Shown here piece by piece: positions 6,981-14,485 of a stretch of DNA of 16,315 nt (position 1 is the stretch's first letter; the number at the start of each line of letters is the position of its first letter). Source of the DNA: an uncultured Oxalobacteraceae bacterium (GTDB lineage Bacteria; Pseudomonadota; Gammaproteobacteria; Burkholderiales; Burkholderiaceae_D). Position numbers and translations under genes: made by a program. Under the pieces are notes generated by a model. It searched no databases. It was not told where the DNA came from and was given only the letters and a program-made list of their open reading frames with translations. Location of the stretch: assembly GCA_937996605.1 (NCBI GenBank), contig CALKVB010000618.1:1-16315 (forward strand), written 5' to 3'.

Positions 6981-7808
6981 TTGAATATTTTGATGAAGCG
7001 ATGGCGTAGCATACTCACTGGCATGATCGTGCCAGTGTTGCTGGTCGCCTTATGGCAAACCGCGTCGATGCGAGAATGGGTCAATCCTCACGTTTTGCCA
7101 TCGCCATCGGCGGTGGTGCAACGATGGATTACCTATCTCTTGCCGCAGACCAGTTTCGCCGAAGCCGGTGGCAGTTGGTTTGCATGGGCTATGTCGGGCG
7201 AATTAATTGTTGATTCCATGGGAAGTATGTATCGCGTGATGGTCGGCTTTTGTATCGGTGCTGGCCTGGCTTTGCCTCTGGGGTTGGTGATGGGGGCAAG
7301 TCAACGCGCGTTTGCATTATTTAACCCCATGATGCAGGTGTTGAGACCGATTCCCCCCATCGCCTATATTCCCTTATCGATATTGTGGTTTGGCTTGGGT
7401 AATCCTCCAGCGATCTTCTTGATCGCTATCGGTGCCTTCTTTCCTGTGCTGATCAATACTATTGCAGGGGTACGCCAAGTCGATGGCATTTATATTCGCG
7501 CTGCACGTAATCTCGGTGCGAATCAATTTACTTTGTTCGCTAGAGTGATTTTGCCTGCGGCGGTGCCCTACATTTTGTCCGGTGTGCGTATCGGTATAGG
7601 TACGGCATTCATTGTTGTGATCGTATCGGAAATGATCGCCGTAAATAATGGCTTGGGATTTAGGATCTTGGAAGCGCGTGAATATTTTTGGTCAGACAAA
7701 ATTATTGCAGGCATGATTACGATTGGATTGTGGGGCTTGATCATCGATATCGTGGTCTCAAGTTTGAATAACTATTTACTGCGTTGGCATCGCGGATTGG
7801 AGCATTAA
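6981..7808 (+). CDS. ABC transporter permease (NitT/TauT type)
   Basis: The inner-membrane channel subunit, BPD_transp_1 superfamily, presumed homodimer paired with the ATPase encoded downstream. Its 275 residues show a first helix at about 11-29, then about five more, with the cytoplasmic EAA coupling loop near 174-200 (AARNLGANQ...LPAAVPYILSG; conserved Gly at 179). The proposed start is TTG 6981, because GGAG (6971-6974) lies six bases upstream; the in-frame ATG at 6993 is 18 bases from that site and less likely. The stretch between the first helix and the SMYRVMVGF helix seems somewhat longer than in SsuC-type relatives, including the segment around FAEAGGSWFAWAM. The stop is followed after one base by the ATPase start, so the two are translationally linked. 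Confidence 0.93.
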   Translation: MNILMKRWRSILTGMIVPVLLVALWQTASMREWVNPHVLPSPSAVVQRWITYLLPQTSFAEAGGSWFAWAMSGELIVDSMGSMYRVMVGFCIGAGLALPLGLVMGASQRAFALFNPMMQVLRPIPPIAYIPLSILWFGLGNPPAIFLIAIGAFFPVLINTIAGVRQVDGIYIRAARNLGANQFTLFARVILPAAVPYILSGVRIGIGTAFIVVIVSEMIAVNNGLGFRILEAREYFWSDKIIAGMITIGLWGLIIDIVVSSLNNYLLRWHRGLEH

Positions 7809-7809
7809 G

Positions 7810-8607
7810 ATGAGTGCAGCCAGTATACAAATTCAAGGCGTGAATAAAATTTTCGCCAGCGATGATCGTGAAGTCGTGGCACTGAGAGACATTAATTTGG
7901 AGATTCCTAGTGGCCAGTTTGTATGTCTGCTCGGACCATCCGGTTGTGGTAAGTCAACCCTACTAAATGCAATTGCCGGTTTTTCTCTACCGAGTAGTGG
8001 CACCATCGCAGCCGACGCTAAAGTGGTTAGCGGCCCGGGGCCGGAACGCGGTATGGTGTTCCAAGAATATGCACTATTTCCGTGGATGACGGTCGAAAAG
8101 AACATCGCGTTTGGTTTGGAAATTAAAGGCCAATCGAAGGTGCAGATTGAACAGACCGTAAGCACGCTTCTACAAAAGTTGGGCTTGAGCGACTTCCGTC
8201 AGCGCTATCCTAAAGATCTTTCGGGTGGTATGCGTCAGCGCGTCGCGATTGCACGCGTGTTAGCCTTGGATTCGCCGATACTTTTAATGGATGAGCCTTT
8301 CGGTGCGCTTGATGCCTTGACGCGCCGTAGCCTGCAGGACGAGTTACTGCGCATTTGGTCAGAGCTTGGTAAGACTGTCATCTTCGTTACGCATAGTATC
8401 GAAGAAGCGATTTACTTAGCGGATCGTATCATCGTCATGACGTATCGCCCAGGGACGATTAAGCGCGATATGCTAATCGATTTGCCGCGTCTACGTGATC
8501 CTGCGTCTTCTGAATTCAATACTTTGAAACGAGAACTAGGGATGTTGGTCATGGAAGAGCAGCAACGCCATCAACAAGCAGAAATGATAGCGGCTGCGGT
8601 TGACTAA
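7810..8607 (+). CDS. ABC transporter ATP-binding protein (NitT/TauT type)
   Basis: The cytoplasmic ATPase that drives import through the adjacent permease. The 265-residue length is usual. All nucleotide motifs are intact: Walker A GPSGCGKST (42-50), Q-loop Q85 in VFQEYALFPW, signature LSGGMRQR (137-144), Walker B LLMDEP (158-163) followed by the D-loop GALD, and switch H195 in VTHSIEEA. The FPWMTV wording after the Q-loop is characteristic of the nitrate/sulfonate/taurine subgroup (SsuB, TauB). It starts one base after the permease stop, and the CMD-like gene begins 14 bases after its own stop, so the genes are co-transcribed. The substrate cannot be read from the ATPase. Confidence 0.96.
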   Translation: MSAASIQIQGVNKIFASDDREVVALRDINLEIPSGQFVCLLGPSGCGKSTLLNAIAGFSLPSSGTIAADAKVVSGPGPERGMVFQEYALFPWMTVEKNIAFGLEIKGQSKVQIEQTVSTLLQKLGLSDFRQRYPKDLSGGMRQRVAIARVLALDSPILLMDEPFGALDALTRRSLQDELLRIWSELGKTVIFVTHSIEEAIYLADRIIVMTYRPGTIKRDMLIDLPRLRDPASSEFNTLKRELGMLVMEEQQRHQQAEMIAAAVD

Positions 8608-8621
8608 GCCAGAAGTTTAGA

Positions 8622-9233
8622 ATGAAGCAGATGAAGCCGATGACAAAAGACAGTCGTATTCCACACCGCGATGATGCGAACTTAGGGCCAGCTGAACTGG
8701 TTGACGCAATTCGCCAACGTCGCGGCGGGCAGTTATTAAACCTTGACCGCATGTTACTCAATAGTCCTGCCTACGCTACTGGGTGGAATCAATTTTTGGG
8801 GGCAGTGCGTAATCGCCTTTCGCTCAATGCCGAGTGGCGTGAACTGGCCATTTGCGCGGTAGCGATTTTGACGCAAGCACCCTATGAATACGCGCAGCAT
8901 GCTCCCGAATATCTAATTGCGGGCGGTACACAAGCAAAGCTTGATGCGCTACAAACGTGGGCGCATGCAGAGCCACAATCAAACTCACAATCAAACTCAC
9001 AATCAAACTCACAATCAGCGAGCGATGGTGAAGCAGTGTTCAATGAGGCAGAGGCCAGTGTGATCGCCATGGCACGAGAAATGACCTTAAATGTGCAGGT
9101 CAGCGATAGCTGTTTTCAACGCCTGCAGGCCGTGTTGCCAGAACCCCAGCAACAAGTGGAGCTGGTCGGGGTGATCGCAGCCTACAATATGGTGGCTCGT
9201 TTCTTAGAGGCCTTGCAAGTCGAGCCAGAATAA
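8622..9233 (+). CDS. Carboxymuconolactone decarboxylase-like (AhpD fold) protein
   Basis: A cytoplasmic all-helical protein of 203 residues in the CMD/AhpD superfamily. The diagnostic segment is ELAICAVAILTQAPYEYAQH (74-93), with the conserved Glu and a His. It lacks the CxxC of true AhpD (C78 is alone), so disulfide reductase activity is unlikely. Members act in aromatic ring cleavage or are uncharacterised. A low-complexity QSNS repeat (119-134) sits in the linker before the C-terminal helices and is encoded by a 12-bp tandem repeat. ATG 8622 is used (AGAAG six bases upstream); in-frame ATGs at 8631 and 8640 are alternatives. It is the last gene of the ABC operon, suggesting a role in processing the imported compound; it converges on the cupredoxin gene with a 13-base gap and no obvious terminator. 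Confidence 0.85.
   Translation: MKQMKPMTKDSRIPHRDDANLGPAELVDAIRQRRGGQLLNLDRMLLNSPAYATGWNQFLGAVRNRLSLNAEWRELAICAVAILTQAPYEYAQHAPEYLIAGGTQAKLDALQTWAHAEPQSNSQSNSQSNSQSASDGEAVFNEAEASVIAMAREMTLNVQVSDSCFQRLQAVLPEPQQQVELVGVIAAYNMVARFLEALQVEPE
8974..9017 (+). repeat. 12-bp tandem repeat, 3.7 copies, inside the CMD-like gene
   Basis: The unit CACAATCAAACT is repeated exactly three times (8974-9009) and followed by a partial copy, CACAATCA. Twelve bases equal four codons (QSNS), so gain or loss of a unit keeps the reading frame and changes only a Ser/Asn/Gln linker. The identity of the copies suggests recent slippage. Confidence 0.95.
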
Positions 9234-9246
9234 AAAGCTTTGCGAC

Positions 9247-9933
9247 TCAGTACGCATTATTTTGCGTCGGTGTTTTACGCGGTATGCGAATGATAGGTTT
9301 GACCGCAATTGTCCAGTCAAGCTTTTGACTGCCATTTTCTTGTATGTTGACGCGATTGCCGTTTTCGCCGGCGGTCATCCCCATGCTTGGGTGCCACACC
9401 TTTAGTTGATAGTCTCCTGCGGGTAGGTCGTTGATGGCGGCGTTTCCATCTTTCGCGGTTTTGGCGAAATACGGCGTTTCGGCGACGTAGACATAACTCA
9501 ACATCCAATCATGGATATTGCAGCCAAGAACCACAATGCCGGCTTTGTCGAGAACCACAGGGGGCGCAGTTTTGCCAGAATATAGTTGTAATTCAAAAGT
9601 CTTGGCGGCGGAAAAAGAATACACGTGGTGCCGCACATCGTCCTTATTCGGGAAGAACACTTTAGAACCGACTAACACTGGTTTGACGAAGGGCACAAAT
9701 TCCTTATCAATTTGGTCGATGATCTCATCTTTGGCCTTGATACGCGCCAGTTTAGATGGATCGACTGGCGTCGCTAAGATGATGGCGTCTTCCACCGCTT
9801 TGCCTTTCTGATCGACGATATGGGCGCGTAGTTCACCCGCATTGGCGCTTCCTGCGAATATGAATAAGCCCCACAAAAAAATATTTTGTACAGCGCTTAG
9901 GTAGAAGCTTTGATGATGAATGGATGTGTGCAT
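9247..9933 (-). CDS. Secreted cupredoxin (amicyanin-like copper site)
   Basis: A predicted periplasmic or exported type-1 copper protein of 228 residues. The signal peptide spans residues 1-32 (hydrophobic NIFLWGLFIFAG, cleavage after SANA). The mature protein has a beta-rich N-terminus (GELRAHIVDQKGKAVEDAII), a charged helical stretch (about 58-82), then the copper region: H102/H103 in DVRHHVYSF and C138, H141, M144 in GCNIHDWML. The C-x2-H-x2-M spacing is that of amicyanin, probably why such proteins are often labelled methylamine utilization proteins; no methylamine dehydrogenase gene is present. A C-terminal beta segment (AAINDLPAGDYQLKVWHPSM) resembles a carboxypeptidase-regulatory/Ig-like fold. 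ATG 9933 has GAGAG seven bases upstream. It is the last gene after the c-di-GMP enzyme and the barrel, 33 bases after the latter. Confidence 0.82.
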   Translation of the reverse strand: MHTSIHHQSFYLSAVQNIFLWGLFIFAGSANAGELRAHIVDQKGKAVEDAIILATPVDPSKLARIKAKDEIIDQIDKEFVPFVKPVLVGSKVFFPNKDDVRHHVYSFSAAKTFELQLYSGKTAPPVVLDKAGIVVLGCNIHDWMLSYVYVAETPYFAKTAKDGNAAINDLPAGDYQLKVWHPSMGMTAGENGNRVNIQENGSQKLDWTIAVKPIIRIPRKTPTQNNAY

Positions 9934-9966
9934 CGTTGGCTCTCTGATCTTAGGTCGTATGAAGTT

Positions 9967-10854
9967 CTAGAACTGATATCGCGCAGAAAGACTATAAGTG
10001 CGTCGTGAATAGCTGACGCCATTACTCACTTTCGAATCATGTTGCTGCCCATCGAGTTGCAGTGCCCATTGCGAAGTGATCGGCATCGTGAAACCCAAAC
10101 CTCGTGTCTTTACTTCGCCGTTGAGTCGATAGACATCACGATCTGGGCCAAATGTAGGGTCGGGGCGTATGGCTTTGGCGACATCGTAGATAGCCGCCGA
10201 ATCAGCGATGGTCGTCACGATCAATTCTCCACGACGTATGCCATAGCTTAGCGACAGAAGTTTGTCATTCCACACCGTGTAATCAAGTACGAGTTGCAAG
10301 CTACGATTTCTTCCTTCATATACAGCACCTGAACGGCCTTCTTCGACGCTTTGATTGTGATTGCCATGATGAATTTCGCCTACGATGCGTGCGGTGAAAT
10401 TGAGTGAATCGATCAGGCGTTTGCTAGCCCGCAGTTCCAACGTCTGCACTTTTTTATCTTTATCATTCTGTGAATATTGTTGAAGCCCATAACTCATATT
10501 GACACCGAAAATGGGAGCGTAGGGGCCAAGGCCCCATTTCTTTTTGAGGTCGATATTGGCTGTGACGTCTAGCTTATCCAGACCGTCGAGTTTTTGGTAA
10601 CTATCTTTACTGAGCTTGCCACCAAAAGTCCATAAATAAGGATCATCTCCTAGGGCTAAGATTCGTCCAAAGCTCAATGAACTGCTGAACGTCGTGTCGC
10701 CCACGGCGTATCTTGCGCGAGAATTGCCGACGTTATCGTCACGATGAAGGCGGGTCTCAAAGCTCGCAAAATCGTCGGCTTGCGCACAAGGCATACCTAC
10801 GAGGCCGGCGAAACATAAAGCGTGAATGTTGGAGAATTTTTTGAATTTCAGCAT
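9967..10854 (-). CDS. Uncharacterised outer-membrane beta-barrel protein
   Basis: I do not recognise a named family. The 295 residues begin with a signal peptide (basic MLKFKKF, hydrophobic ALCFAGLVGM, cleavage near CAQA at 24-27), followed by a chain of amphipathic strands (FGGKLSKDSYQKL, LDVTANIDLKKKW, APIFGVNMSYGLQQY, SLQLVLDYTVW, LSLSYGIRRGE, WALQLDGQQHD) and a terminal strand TYSLSARYQF ending in Phe, the outer-membrane targeting signature. Such a chain would suit a barrel of about 12-14 strands. The ATG at 10854 comes only four bases after the stop of the c-di-GMP gene and has no strong ribosome binding site, so translation is probably coupled. Between a signalling enzyme and a cupredoxin, it may be a surface sensor, a channel, or an exporter; this is inference. 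Confidence 0.78.
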   Translation of the reverse strand: MLKFKKFSNIHALCFAGLVGMPCAQADDFASFETRLHRDDNVGNSRARYAVGDTTFSSSLSFGRILALGDDPYLWTFGGKLSKDSYQKLDGLDKLDVTANIDLKKKWGLGPYAPIFGVNMSYGLQQYSQNDKDKKVQTLELRASKRLIDSLNFTARIVGEIHHGNHNQSVEEGRSGAVYEGRNRSLQLVLDYTVWNDKLLSLSYGIRRGELIVTTIADSAAIYDVAKAIRPDPTFGPDRDVYRLNGEVKTRGLGFTMPITSQWALQLDGQQHDSKVSNGVSYSRRTYSLSARYQF

Positions 10855-10858
10855 AGTC

Positions 10859-13231
10859 TTATTTCTTAAATTTCCACTGCGATGTTTGCAACCAATTTTC
10901 TAGCGTTTCTGCAGCCAGTGGTCGGCTCACAAAATAGCCTTGTATCGCATCGCAACCCATTTGTGCCAGTGCATCCCAAGTCGCTTGATTTTCAACACCT
11001 TCAGCAATGACGGTTAGTCCCATATTGTGCCCCAAGTCTATGGTCGACCGGACAATCACGGCATCATCGGGATTGTTTTCCATATCGGTGATAAAAGACT
11101 TGTCAATCTTAAGCTCATTCACCGGCAATTTTTTGAGATAAGCTAAAGATGAATAACCAGTTCCGAAATCATCAATCGACATGCGTAAGCCTTTGGCGCG
11201 TAGTTGATTTAATACGTCCATCGCGCTCTTAGGGTCGGTCATAATTGCGCTTTCGGTAATCTCTAGTGTTAACCAATCCGTCTCAGCTTGATATCTCGTC
11301 ATCTGCTCCGCAAAAATACTCGGTAACTTCGGATTTAATAAATCACGGGCGGAAATATTGATGGAGATCGTCATTGCTAAGTTTTTTTCTTGCCATACCC
11401 GTGCTTGCCGCAGAGCCTCGTTGATGACCCACTCGGTAATCATGCCAATAAAGCCCGTGCTTTCGGCGAAAGGGATAAATTGATCAGGCGGAATTACGCC
11501 GCGTTTAGGATGAACCCAACGCACCAAGGCTTCGACCTCGCTAATACTGTTGTTGTTGAGTTTGACCTTGGGTTGATAGTAGAGTTTGAGTTCATCGTGT
11601 TCTAAGGCATGGCGTAACTCTGCCAATAGAGAGAGGTTTTGTTGAGTGTGGGCTTCAAGTGCTGGGTCGTACACCACGTAGCCGCTATTACTTCTTTTTG
11701 AGGTATACATTGCCAACTCAGCATGTCGCAGGAGCGCGTTCTGTTGATTGCCATGCAGAGGGTAATGCACGATGCCGATACTGCCACTGGCAATCACTTG
11801 GTGCCCTTCCAATAGAATGGGGCGGTCCAGAGCATTGCGAATTTGTGCCGCCAAGCCAATCGCACGATCTGGCTCATGGCCCACCAGCAGCATGCCAAAT
11901 TCATCGCCGCCAAGGCGCGCAATCAAATTGAATTCGGTTCCAACTTCGTGCTGTAGTCTTTGCACGATTTCTTTGAGTAGCATGTCGCCGATAGGATGCC
12001 CCAAGATATCATTCACATCCTTGAAACGGTCGATATCCATCAGCAATATGGAAAATGCATGCATATTGCCGCTGTTCTGTTGTGCTACAAGTATGGTTTG
12101 ATCTAGGGTTTGTGAGAACGCAGTACGATTGGCAAGCCCAGTGAGACTATCTCGATAAGCCAACTCGCTAATGCGCTCTTCGCGCACCGCGATTCCTTGC
12201 GCCATATTGTGCAGTGCGGATGCCAGTTGTCCGACTTCGTCATCACGTGCGACGACTTTATCTTGTTGATAGTGACCTAGTTCGATGTCTTGGGCGACGC
12301 TGCCTAAATCACGTAAAGGCCTAGTGATGTTACGTGCGATACGGAATGAAGCCGCCAGTGTTGCACCGAGTGCGAGTACACCGAGTAGTATCAAGATCAT
12401 TTGGAGTCGGCGCAGCGGAGCTAGCACGATGTCTAGCGATTGTTGAAGTACGGTGACGGCCTCAACATCTGCGCTCAGTTTCAGACGGGAAATGCGAGTC
12501 AGGTAGTCCTCGTTCGCAAGAGAAGTGACTTTGACATAGGCTTCAACGTCGCCGGCAACCGTGGCAATATCTTTGGGCAGGGTCGCAGCACTATCGTTCG
12601 GTAAAGTACTGGCGATTAATTGCAGCTTGCCACCCACAGCGTTCGGCGTCATGAAGGAAACTTCTAAGCCTGTAAGTGATTTTAGATTGGCGGCGAATTT
12701 ATCATCAATCACAAAGCCTAAGGCCAACCACGCTACTGGCAGTGGCGCCATCACTGGTACCACTACTAACTGATAGAGTTTGCCGTCGAACATGACGACA
12801 GAAGTTGTTTGTCCGTTTTGCTCAGCGAGCTTGATTAATTGCGGAAAGGCGAATGCTTGACCTGCATGACTTTGCTTGAGTGTGTCAGCTACCAGAATAT
12901 TATCGGTACCAACCAACATCGCAATATCTGCATTGATTCGTCCTCCATGATTTTGCAGAACCGAGACGATGGTGTTGCGGTCACCAGTTGCTACCGCTTT
13001 AATGAAAGCGAAATCTGAAGTCAGGATGCCAGCCGATTGTGTCAGCCATTTAGTATTGTCAGCGCGGATGGAATTGAAGATCTTCTCACCAGCGAGCAAA
13101 TTGTGTTCGATATCTTTGTTGGCGCTCTTAGAGATAAAGCTATTTACAAACACAAGCGAGATCACCTGCACGATGATGAGCAAGGCCGAAAAAGCGATAA
13201 TGATCCGTGTTTGTAGATGCCGAATACGCAC
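10859..13231 (-). CDS. Membrane-bound c-di-GMP enzyme: dCache-HAMP-GGDEF-EAL
   Basis: A 790-residue inner-membrane protein that should make and/or degrade cyclic di-GMP. Order: TM1 (about 10-30), periplasmic sensor of double-Cache type (about 31-275; the GEKIFNSI...ILTSDFAFIKAV wording fits the dCache_3 family), TM2 (277-297), HAMP (about 298-350), GGDEF domain (about 362-525; GGDEF at 441-445), EAL domain (about 540-785; EAL at 567-569). The EAL catalytic set is intact (NISARD, EITES, IDDFGTGYSS, KIDKS, AEGVEN, QGYF). The GGDEF product-inhibition site RxxD is absent (TEFN at the equivalent position). GTG 13231 is chosen because AGGA lies eight bases upstream and it puts TM1 near the terminus; the longer frame begins at a TTG (13291) without such a site. 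First gene of the three-gene operon. Confidence 0.93.
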   Translation of the reverse strand: MRIRHLQTRIIIAFSALLIIVQVISLVFVNSFISKSANKDIEHNLLAGEKIFNSIRADNTKWLTQSAGILTSDFAFIKAVATGDRNTIVSVLQNHGGRINADIAMLVGTDNILVADTLKQSHAGQAFAFPQLIKLAEQNGQTTSVVMFDGKLYQLVVVPVMAPLPVAWLALGFVIDDKFAANLKSLTGLEVSFMTPNAVGGKLQLIASTLPNDSAATLPKDIATVAGDVEAYVKVTSLANEDYLTRISRLKLSADVEAVTVLQQSLDIVLAPLRRLQMILILLGVLALGATLAASFRIARNITRPLRDLGSVAQDIELGHYQQDKVVARDDEVGQLASALHNMAQGIAVREERISELAYRDSLTGLANRTAFSQTLDQTILVAQQNSGNMHAFSILLMDIDRFKDVNDILGHPIGDMLLKEIVQRLQHEVGTEFNLIARLGGDEFGMLLVGHEPDRAIGLAAQIRNALDRPILLEGHQVIASGSIGIVHYPLHGNQQNALLRHAELAMYTSKRSNSGYVVYDPALEAHTQQNLSLLAELRHALEHDELKLYYQPKVKLNNNSISEVEALVRWVHPKRGVIPPDQFIPFAESTGFIGMITEWVINEALRQARVWQEKNLAMTISINISARDLLNPKLPSIFAEQMTRYQAETDWLTLEITESAIMTDPKSAMDVLNQLRAKGLRMSIDDFGTGYSSLAYLKKLPVNELKIDKSFITDMENNPDDAVIVRSTIDLGHNMGLTVIAEGVENQATWDALAQMGCDAIQGYFVSRPLAAETLENWLQTSQWKFKK

Positions 13232-13239
13232 GATGCTTA

Positions 13240-13243
13240 TCCT
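13240..13243 (-). promoter_or_regulatory. Ribosome binding site that sets GTG 13231
   Basis: The minus strand reads AGGA here, eight bases before the GTG at 13231. No comparable site precedes the longer TTG start at 13291. Confidence 0.7.
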
Positions 13244-13527
13244 GGAAAACGTAGGGGAGAGCCAAACGGGGAACCACAGATGCAGCAACAAGCATCATAA
13301 AGCAGTTTCGCTCTTGCTCTCAAGAATCAGTAATGTAAAGTGCGAAGTGATATGTTTTGACCAAGATTTTGCGCCATTTATGTACGATTTTTACAAAAAA
13401 TTAGGCGATTGTTAGAGTCTTGTTGGGATCTTGTGTAGCCATGCCGAAGTGTACGAGCTGGTTCCTAATCAGGAGAGCCCGGTGTTAAATGAGCAAAGTA
13501 ATGGGAAGCGAGTGAGTTGACTATGAA

Positions 13528-13560
13528 TGTGATTACATCCCCGCTTGCGCGGGGATCACA
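13528..13560. other. Isolated GC-rich palindrome, CRISPR-repeat-like, after the SDR gene
   Basis: ATCCCCGC (13537-13544) and GCGGGGAT (13549-13556) form a perfect 8-bp stem with a TTGC loop. TGTG/CACA can extend it past a five-base bulge. No T run follows on either strand, so it is not a standard intrinsic terminator, but it lies about 50 bases after the SDR stop and may protect that transcript's 3' end. The sequence recalls a type I-E CRISPR repeat, but only one copy exists. Confidence 0.6.
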
Positions 13561-13606
13561 ATTAGTCGCTTCATCAAGTGATGAGGTCACACTGGGCGTG
13601 AACAGA

Positions 13607-14449
13607 CTATATCGGCATCAAGGTCGGCTGGCGATTTTTCAAAATATCCTCTGCACGTACATGGACTGCTGCAAGAGATTCAGGGTGCGTCAAAATATAA
13701 AATTGATTGGAAAGTATTGCGTCGATGACTTGCTTGGCTACATCCTCTGTAGATAAACCATTTTGTACGGCTTTTGTGATATTTGCGCTCGCCTTGGCGG
13801 AGATACGTTCGAGTTTATCCATATCGGTGCGTTGCGCAGGGTCGCGGTTACGTTCAGATTCAATAATGCGTGTATTCACCCAGCTTGGACATAACACCGA
13901 AACGCCGAGTTTGGTTTGGCGCAGCGTGAGATCGTGATGCAAACCTTCAGACAAAGTCACGACACCAAATTTGCTGACGTTATAGGCTGCCAGCGCAGGG
14001 GCTGATAGCAGGCCCGCCATTGAGGCCGTATTCACAATATGACCTTCTTCACCGTTGGCTAACATACGTGGAATAAACGCACGCAAAGCATGGGTTACGC
14101 CATACAGGTTGACGCCCATAATCCATTCCCAATCTTGCGCTGTGGTTTCCCATGCGGCTTTGGTGAAGGCGACGCCAGCATTATTGACGAGTAAATGGAC
14201 ATTGCCGAAGTGGCTAAAGGCTTGATCCGCCAAATGATTGACGGCTTCCTCCTTCGCCACGTCGGTCACCACACCTATCACCTCGCTACCATTGGCTTTG
14301 AATTCTTGAACTGTTGCATCGAGTCTGCTGGCGCTGATATCGGCTAACACCAACTTCATTCCTTGGGCTGCCGCCGCGACTGCAATCGCTTTGCCTATGC
14401 CTTCCGCTGCACCGGTAATCACGGCGACTTTGTTCTTAAGGTCTTTCAA
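13607..14449 (-). CDS. Short-chain dehydrogenase/reductase
   Basis: An NAD(P)-dependent oxidoreductase of the classical SDR family, likely acting on a hydroxy or keto group of an acyl-type substrate in the cytoplasm. Numbering from the chosen start (280 residues): TGAAEGIG (12-19), acidic D37 at the end of beta-2 (VLADIS), which favours NAD(H) over NADP(H), NNAG (89-92), N114, S143, Y156 and K160, so the tetrad is complete. TTG 14449 is preferred: GGAG (14456-14459 on the minus strand) lies six bases upstream, and the longer frame's own TTG (14461) overlaps that site. It follows the histidine-phosphatase gene by 36 bases and is the last gene of the operon with the APH-like kinase. The exact substrate is unknown; in the related lva-type pathway an SDR works beside the kinase. 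Confidence 0.9.
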   Translation of the reverse strand: MKDLKNKVAVITGAAEGIGKAIAVAAAAQGMKLVLADISASRLDATVQEFKANGSEVIGVVTDVAKEEAVNHLADQAFSHFGNVHLLVNNAGVAFTKAAWETTAQDWEWIMGVNLYGVTHALRAFIPRMLANGEEGHIVNTASMAGLLSAPALAAYNVSKFGVVTLSEGLHHDLTLRQTKLGVSVLCPSWVNTRIIESERNRDPAQRTDMDKLERISAKASANITKAVQNGLSTEDVAKQVIDAILSNQFYILTHPESLAAVHVRAEDILKNRQPTLMPI

Positions 14450-14455
14450 TCTGCA

Positions 14456-14459
14456 CTCC
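14456..14459 (-). promoter_or_regulatory. Ribosome binding site that sets TTG 14449
   Basis: The minus strand reads GGAG, six bases before TTG 14449. It overlaps the beginning of the longer frame, which argues against that longer start. Confidence 0.7.
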
Positions 14460-14485
14460 AATACTGAAAATATAAAATGTGGGGT

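Larger units (their letters stand above)
13232..13606. other. 375-bp spacer upstream of the c-di-GMP operon
   Basis: No gene is seen on either strand. It must hold the promoter of the three-gene minus-strand operon, but no hexamer pair with proper spacing stands out; an AT-rich tract at 13381-13405 (minus strand AATTTTTTGTAAAAATCG) is the most promoter-like part. A GC-rich palindrome lies at its far end, just after the SDR gene. Confidence 0.7.

Noticed and set aside
6437..7084. Minus-strand 215-residue frame opposite the binding-protein and permease genes
   Set aside because: Antisense shadow of two clearly recognised genes; rich in His/Arg/Cys typical of a wrong-frame translation.
8824..9012. 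Antisense frame with repeated SLIV units
   Set aside because: The repetition is only the complement of the 12-bp tandem repeat in the CMD-like gene; no ribosome binding site or independent support.
9247..9933. Methylamine utilization gene (mau cluster)
   Set aside because: Only the copper-ligand spacing is amicyanin-like; no methylamine dehydrogenase subunit or maturation gene is in the window.
13401..13442. Minus-strand 13-residue leader peptide (MATQDPNKTLTIA) upstream of the c-di-GMP gene
   Set aside because: No ribosome binding site, no meaningful codon run and about 170 bases from the gene; short frames like this arise by chance.
13537..13556. CRISPR array
   Set aside because: Only one repeat-like palindrome is present; there are no regularly spaced copies within the window and no cas genes.
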